Source of the DNA: a virus
IMG/VR virus record: IMGVR_UViG_3300020411_000371
Location: 45,594 to 109,593 of that record
Strand: one strand, 5' to 3'
DNA length: 64,000 bases
Both the position numbers and the translations under genes were made by a program. This document shows positions 63,986 to 64,000 of this stretch, one piece after another. The notes beneath the pieces were generated by a model that ran no database searches, was not told where the DNA came from, and worked only from the letters and a program-made list of their open reading frames with translations. Position 1 is the first letter of the stretch. Each line of letters starts with the position of its first letter.

Positions 63986-64000
63986 AAACTAATACATGTG

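Noticed and set aside
1-64000. Pelagibacter phage (HTVC-type) as source
   Set aside because: CpeT-like and CP12-like genes and the recognised cyanophage small proteins fit a cyanobacterial host better.
1-64000. tRNA, CRISPR array, integrase or attachment site
   Set aside because: No cloverleaf, no regular repeat/spacer pattern and no integrase motif was found by eye; small repeats were accounted for as promoters or terminators.

Overview
This window is part of a T4-like (Straboviridae-type) contractile-tailed phage genome that infects a marine picocyanobacterium. The AT-rich sequence carries a large T4-style set of baseplate, tail and neck genes: gp6, gp25, gp5, gp27-like, gp26-like, gp48, gp53, a tail-tube junction protein and head-completion gp4. 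Next to the baseplate genes sit two cyanophage auxiliary metabolic genes, a CpeT-like bilin lyase and a protein ending in a CP12 GAPDH/PRK-binding tail. These two argue for a Prochlorococcus or Synechococcus host rather than a pelagibacter or gammaproteobacterium. Nearly all genes are on the minus strand, and only gp48 and gp53 (61.3-63.4 kb) are on plus. No tRNA, rRNA, insertion sequence or CRISPR array was seen.

Layout. 1-7.7 kb: a large baseplate-associated protein with a YHYH domain (cut by the window edge), gp6, gp25 and a miniature SET-domain protein. 7.7-10 kb: small genes, one 2-oxoglutarate/Fe(II) (2OG) oxygenase-like protein and an AbrB-like protein. 10-19.6 kb: about 40 tiny, mostly unknown, tightly overlapping genes, probably early host-takeover genes, ending in a superfamily 2 helicase. 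At least nine of these transcription units start with one promoter module of fixed geometry: GGACAGT, about 8 nt, GTGGCACA, 29-30 nt, then a TATAAT-like box. 19.7-24.8 kb: two DNA methyltransferases, a ParB-like protein and a PvuII-like endonuclease that together look like a phage-borne modification/restriction island. 24.8-36.4 kb: an exceptional cluster of ten 2OG-oxygenase-like genes in an ATGA-coupled string, a DUF6065-like protein and two flavin-dependent tryptophan-halogenase homologues. 36.4-47.7 kb: tail-fibre and adhesin genes, including twin glycine-rich tip proteins and a 1325-residue structural protein, with two more oxygenase-like genes embedded. 47.7-64 kb: baseplate hub, two very large tape-measure/hub-like proteins, the gp26-like protein with a convincing -1 frameshift site, the tail-tube junction protein, gp4, gp48 and gp53.

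How the parts fit. The structural genes are preceded by T4-type late promoters (TATAAATA or CTAAATA variants), so late genes can be told from the early small-gene block, which uses sigma70-like -10 boxes. The oxygenase/halogenase cluster lies between the nucleic-acid modification island and the tail-fibre genes. It could modify fibre proteins, host metabolites or cell-surface molecules, and the sequence alone does not decide. The best candidates for undescribed biology are this 13-member oxygenase set with tandem halogenases, the early promoter module, the tail-chaperone frameshift upstream of the tape-measure gene, and the PvuII-like restriction/methylation pair whose order is the reverse of the safe one.
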